In this document: piece after piece, positions 60,880-64,000 of the stretch
How the letters are laid out: each line of letters starts with the position of its first letter
Position numbering within the stretch: position 1 is the stretch's first letter
Origin: Peptoclostridium litorale DSM 5388
Lineage (GTDB): Bacteria > Bacillota > Clostridia > Peptostreptococcales > Peptostreptococcaceae
Length of the DNA: 64,000 bases
Assembly (NCBI RefSeq): GCF_900141635.1
Contig: NZ_FSRH01000004.1
Location: forward strand, 203,223-267,222
Reading direction: 5' to 3'
Translations under genes and position numbers: made by a program
Notes under the pieces: generated by a model
Told to the model about the DNA's origin: nothing
The model's input: the letters and a program-made list of their open reading frames with translations, nothing else
The model's database searches: none

Positions 60880-61660
60880 GATATCGGTGCGAATAATGCT
60901 AATATTTTTTGCAGCCATGGGAGCCATACCGGTCATTGTACTCGTTTTGGCAAGCATATCGAGCGGATGGTCATGGCCCGATGTTATTCCGCAAAAATTC
61001 AGCCCCAGGGCATGGAAGTATATTTTTTCAAGCGAGAGCATTTTTGCTATAGTTACGACTGTCAAGATTTCCGCTGCGGTTATATTTATAGACTTGATAC
61101 TTGCCTTGCCGGCTGCAAACGCACTTGGAAGGCACAGATTCAGATTCAAGAGGGTTACAAGCGCTTTGCTGATGGCGCCTATAATAATGCCTCCGCTTGC
61201 CATAACGATGGGCCTTCACAAGACATTCATAAGAATGGGGCTCACTGAAAACATATGGGGCGTTGTTGCCGCCAGCATATTTCCGACGCTTCCATATATG
61301 ATAAGGGCACTTGCTGTGGGATATGAAAACATAGGGCCCAGCTGGGGAGAGCAGGCTAAAATGCTCGGTGCGGGCGCTTTTTCGAGGTTTTGCCATGTGA
61401 CTTTTCCGCTGCTTCTGCCGGCGATTGTGGCAGGATCGAGTATTGTGCTGCTCGTGTCAATGAGCCAGTATATAATAGTGCTTCTTATAGGCGGAGGAAC
61501 TGTGAAGAGTCTTACTGTAGTCATGTTTCCCTACATAAGTGGCGGGGACGCTGCCATAGGCTCGGCATATTCAATAATATTTGCGGCTGTTTCGCTGGCT
61601 CTGCTATTTTTAATGGATATTTTCATAAAAAGGCATTATGAAATAAGGAAAATATATTAG
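60848..61660 (+). CDS. ABC permease, YnjC C-terminal half-like
   Basis: Second permease of 270 residues with the EAA loop in GEQAKMLGAGAFSRFCHVTFPLL and six helices. It overlaps the first permease gene. The exact start is uncertain: GTG 60848 has little upstream, whereas TTG 60860 (MKRTGIEISV) has AAAGTGGTG ahead and is a good alternative. It forms a heterodimeric channel with the first permease. Confidence 0.85.
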   Translation: MVFILKRTGIEISVRIMLIFFAAMGAIPVIVLVLASISSGWSWPDVIPQKFSPRAWKYIFSSESIFAIVTTVKISAAVIFIDLILALPAANALGRHRFRFKRVTSALLMAPIIMPPLAITMGLHKTFIRMGLTENIWGVVAASIFPTLPYMIRALAVGYENIGPSWGEQAKMLGAGAFSRFCHVTFPLLLPAIVAGSSIVLLVSMSQYIIVLLIGGGTVKSLTVVMFPYISGGDAAIGSAYSIIFAAVSLALLFLMDIFIKRHYEIRKIY

Positions 61661-61707
61661 AATTAATAGAGAGAACCTAATATTTTAACGTGAGGAAAGT
61701 GGTAAAT

Positions 61708-62760
61708 TTGAATCATATACAACTAAGAGACATTTCAAAAACTTACGGGAGCTCAGGCAGATCATTCACACTGAATGTCGAAAGCATGGATATAAAAAGC
61801 GGGGAATTTTTTGGTATAGTCGGCGAGTCAGGTTCGGGAAAAACCACTCTTTTAAGGTCTATAGCGGGGCTTGAACATATTGACAAGGGAAGCATACACA
61901 TAGGAGGTGAGGATTTCACAAATATTCCGCCTCAAAGGAGGGGAATAGGGATGGTATTCCAGCAGCCTCTGCTTTTTCCCCATATGAATATAATAAAAAA
62001 TGTGGAATTCGGGCTCAAGATGAAAAAGGTTTCAGCGAGGGACAGAAGGAGAATAAGCATTGGAGCGCTTGAAAAGGTGGGGCTTTCAGGATATGAAAGC
62101 AGGTATCCAAGCCAGCTCAGCGGAGGGCAGATGCAAAGGGTTGCCATTGCAAGGGCTCTTGCGTCAAATCCTAAGATACTGCTTATGGATGAGCCTTTCA
62201 GCGCACTTGACCCAAATCTTAGAAACGACATGAGGGAGATGACATTGAAGCTTCAACGGGAATACGGCATCACTGTGTTGTTTGTAACCCATGACAGGGA
62301 CGAGGCGTTCATGCTGTTTGACAACATGGCTCTTGTCAGATCGGGCAAAATTGTCCAGACGGGCACACCAAGGGACATGTATGAAAGACCCGGAGACGAA
62401 TATGTTGCAAATTTCATGGGGATAAATAACATACTAAGGGGGACTGTGGAGGAAGGCTTCATAGCATTTGAAGATGGCAAGCTTCCTGTGCCAAAGGGAA
62501 CAGTTTCGAATGGAGCCGTTTCGATAAGGCCTGAGAGTATAAGACTTATTGGCGGAGAAGATCCACCGAAAGAGGGGTTTTACTTCAAAGGCAGTGTAAT
62601 TGACATGAAATACAGGATGGGTTTTTTGAGCATAGGAATAGACAGTGCAAATGGAAGAATTGAGGCGATATCGACTCTGGATGGTCAAAATGATTTGAAC
62701 AAGGGAGAAAATGTGTATATAACCGTCAAAGAAGGCGGGATATATTATTTCAAAGATTGA
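61708..62760 (+). CDS. ABC transporter ATP-binding protein (YnjD-like)
   Basis: Single-domain ATPase of 350 residues for the importer. It has Walker A GESGSGKTT, Q-loop VFQQPLLFPHMN, signature LSGGQMQR, Walker B ILLMDEPFSALDP and the switch His in VTHDRDEA. A C-terminal TOBE-like beta domain is present (about 260-350). TTG 61708 is chosen as the start because AGGAAAGTGG precedes it; the GTG at 61690 overlaps that site. It ends directly at a terminator shared with a convergent CDP-alcohol phosphatidyltransferase. Confidence 0.92.
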   Translation: MNHIQLRDISKTYGSSGRSFTLNVESMDIKSGEFFGIVGESGSGKTTLLRSIAGLEHIDKGSIHIGGEDFTNIPPQRRGIGMVFQQPLLFPHMNIIKNVEFGLKMKKVSARDRRRISIGALEKVGLSGYESRYPSQLSGGQMQRVAIARALASNPKILLMDEPFSALDPNLRNDMREMTLKLQREYGITVLFVTHDRDEAFMLFDNMALVRSGKIVQTGTPRDMYERPGDEYVANFMGINNILRGTVEEGFIAFEDGKLPVPKGTVSNGAVSIRPESIRLIGGEDPPKEGFYFKGSVIDMKYRMGFLSIGIDSANGRIEAISTLDGQNDLNKGENVYITVKEGGIYYFKD

Positions 62761-62802
62761 AAGAGGCGTCAGGATTAATTTAAAATCCTTGACGCCTCTT
62801 TT
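62760..62802. terminator. bidirectional terminator
   Basis: About 16-bp stem with one mismatch (62760-62776 with 62785-62801) and A/T flanks, between convergent genes. Confidence 0.82.
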
Positions 62803-63365
62803 AATCTTTGGAATCCGGTTATTACAACTAGCACTGCGAACAAGGCGGCTATCAAAGCAACGCGGCTTGGAAACAGTATCATGAGCGAAAAAAGTATGAA
62901 GCCCTCGGTACGTTCGGCTAATCCGGCTTGATAGTAAAAAGATTTTTTGCTCTCCTTAATCTGTGATGAAAGCGCACCTACAGTAAGAAAAACACACATT
63001 GAAAATATTATTGAACACGAAAGAAACAGCAGTATAAGCCTTGTGTCTGGAAATTTTATTCCAAGAGACATTATTATTCCTATCTCTACAAACCTGTCGA
63101 AAGTCATGTCTAAAAGGGCTCCCATGGGCGTTGATTTTTTGAGCATTCGGGCCATTGAGCCGTCGACTGCGTCAAGATATCCTGAAATCCACAGCATAAG
63201 GCATGCAAGCAGAGGAAGGTCGAAAAAAACCAGTATACTTGACGATATCCCTACGAAAAATGCTAGGATTGTTACTGAATTTGGAGAAAACCCCGCTGAT
63301 ATGAAGCCGCTGGCTGCAGCATTTATGGCGGGATCCACATATTTTCTTGCATGTGTATCTAACAA
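62775..63365 (-). CDS. CDP-alcohol phosphatidyltransferase (YnjF-like)
   Basis: Integral-membrane enzyme that transfers a phosphatidyl or similar group from a CDP-alcohol to an acceptor. The full signature D-x2-D-G-x2-A-R-x8-G-x3-D-x3-D is present (DAVDGSMARMLKKSTPMG, then ALLDMTFD). Six membrane helices, about 196 residues. TTG 63365 is preferred because AGAGGTG is well spaced and relatives begin with MLD; GTG 63374 overlaps that site. E. coli YnjF belongs to this family and also lies beside a Ynj ABC transporter, so the pairing recurs across phyla. The acceptor is unknown. Confidence 0.87.
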   Translation of the reverse strand: MLDTHARKYVDPAINAAASGFISAGFSPNSVTILAFFVGISSSILVFFDLPLLACLMLWISGYLDAVDGSMARMLKKSTPMGALLDMTFDRFVEIGIIMSLGIKFPDTRLILLFLSCSIIFSMCVFLTVGALSSQIKESKKSFYYQAGLAERTEGFILFSLMILFPSRVALIAALFAVLVVITGFQRLKEASRILN

Positions 63366-63557
63366 ATTATTCACCTCTAGTATAGTTTAAGTCTAGGGAT
63401 AATCATAATTCTTATCCCTTTGTATGACTGGTTTTCAAACCGTCACTTTTTTCTATCACTCCATTAAATCTTTAAATATATTTAATCAAGGGATTCACAA
63501 ACCTTTGTTGTATTATTAAAGTACGACCAAAAACAACCAACGAAGGAGGCGAGCCCC

Positions 63558-64000
63558 TTGCTTGAACGCCAGTTGATATTTGACTGCATCGATTTGTTCT
63601 CAGGCAATATCTCTTGATGCTACGCCTGTGTTTGCAAACACAAAACATAATAACCCAAAGTCATTTTCAAAAAACAAGTTCAAAAAAGATAATCTTCCAA
63701 AGTCGGATAGAGACTGTGCTTTGGGTGTTCATACCGCCAGCAATTCACACAATGAAAAAAAGTATGAGTTTTACTGGGGCTATAAAAATCACGTGCTTGT
63801 AGATGCTGTTTCCGGACTGCCTATTTTTGAAGTTACAAAGCCTGCAAACATAACTGACTCTGGAGTTACCATTCCACTTTTAAAAGATGTACATGGATGG
63901 TTTTCTCTTAAAGAGACAGACTTTATAGCTGACAAAGGATATGACACCAAGGCGATTTACAACTTCGTTCACGATGAGCTTCAAGGCCATGCTTTTATTC
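63558..64000 (+). pseudogene. decayed DDE transposase, cut by the window end
   Basis: Remnant of an insertion-sequence transposase. A short start (TTG 63558 after AAGGAGG, encoding MLERQLIFDCIDLFSGNIS) runs into a stop at 63615. The DDE-domain part continues in the next frame from about 63610 (LDATPVFANTKHNNPKSF, then YEFYWGYKNHVLVDAVSGLP, ANITDSG and FIADKGYDTKAIY). About 100-150 residues expected between the N terminus and the LDATP segment are missing, so an internal deletion with loss of frame is likely. The rest lies outside the window. Confidence 0.75.

Noticed and set aside
1..64000. CRISPR arrays, tRNA or rRNA genes, prophage or integrative element boundaries
   Set aside because: I looked for regular direct repeats, tRNA-like cloverleaf ends and integrase genes and saw none.

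Overview
The window looks like chromosomal DNA from a strictly anaerobic, low-GC Gram-positive bacterium of the class Clostridia. The grounds are strong AGGAGG-type ribosome binding sites, frequent TTG and GTG starts, heavy use of ATA, AGA and AGG codons, class III fructose-bisphosphatase, RecU, a BMP-type nucleoside importer, and oxygen-sensitive radical/iron-sulfur type enzymes (a double-cubane-cluster reductase with its ATP-dependent activator). I do not assign a species. No tRNA, rRNA operon, CRISPR array or phage was found. The only mobile-element trace is a broken transposase at the right edge.

Layout. 0-9.6 kb: ion and phosphate homeostasis (MscS, CorA, DUF47-Pit), fbp, and a minus-strand sulfur-trafficking operon (TusA, DsrE2, NifS-like, NifU-like). 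9.7-15.5 kb: a purine riboswitch ahead of xpt and a four-gene nucleoside ABC importer. 15.5-25.5 kb: a split ThrE exporter, glyA, citrate synthase, a nitroreductase, recU, a Usp protein, an isochorismatase-like hydrolase and several small unknowns. 25.5-28 kb: a double-cubane reductase module (activase, DUF3343, DCCP-like). 28.3-31.5 kb: rnpB, a cold-shock gene, DUF1653, a secreted ferritin-like DUF2202 protein and a secreted unknown. 31.5-35 kb: two tandem near-identical amino-acid permeases, each with its own copy of the promoter region. 35-42 kb: lpd, archease-rtcB-recX, a DUF3048 lipoprotein and a LapA-type protein. 42-44 kb: a sodium symporter with a 35-residue accessory protein. 44-51 kb: the aspartate family of amino acids, with thrC divergent from a SAM-riboswitch-controlled metY-metA pair, then lysC and hom. 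51.3-58.6 kb: a three-gene operon led by a 1636-residue multidomain protein. 58.7-63.4 kb: a Ynj-type ABC transporter facing a YnjF-type CDP-alcohol phosphatidyltransferase. 63.5 kb to the end: transposase remnant.

How the genes work together. Purine salvage is one regulated unit: the riboswitch aptamer and a terminator precede xpt, and the importer follows. Methionine synthesis is likewise under a SAM-I riboswitch; MetA carries Glu111, the residue associated with acetyl-CoA use, which matches the O-acetylhomoserine enzyme MetY beside it. lysC and hom supply homoserine.

The strongest candidates for undescribed biology are: (1) the sulfur operon, whose NifS-like protein keeps the persulfide cysteine loop but has Thr where the PLP lysine should be and Asp where the PLP-stacking His should be, next to an intact IscU domain fused to a MIP18-like domain; (2) the 1636-residue HD/repeat/NadD-like/GNAT-like/PRTase-like fusion with a malate-dehydrogenase-like protein and a flavodoxin-fold reductase; (3) the double-cubane reductase-DUF3343-activase module; and (4) the Ynj transporter with a 44-bp perfect palindrome just after its predicted transcription start.
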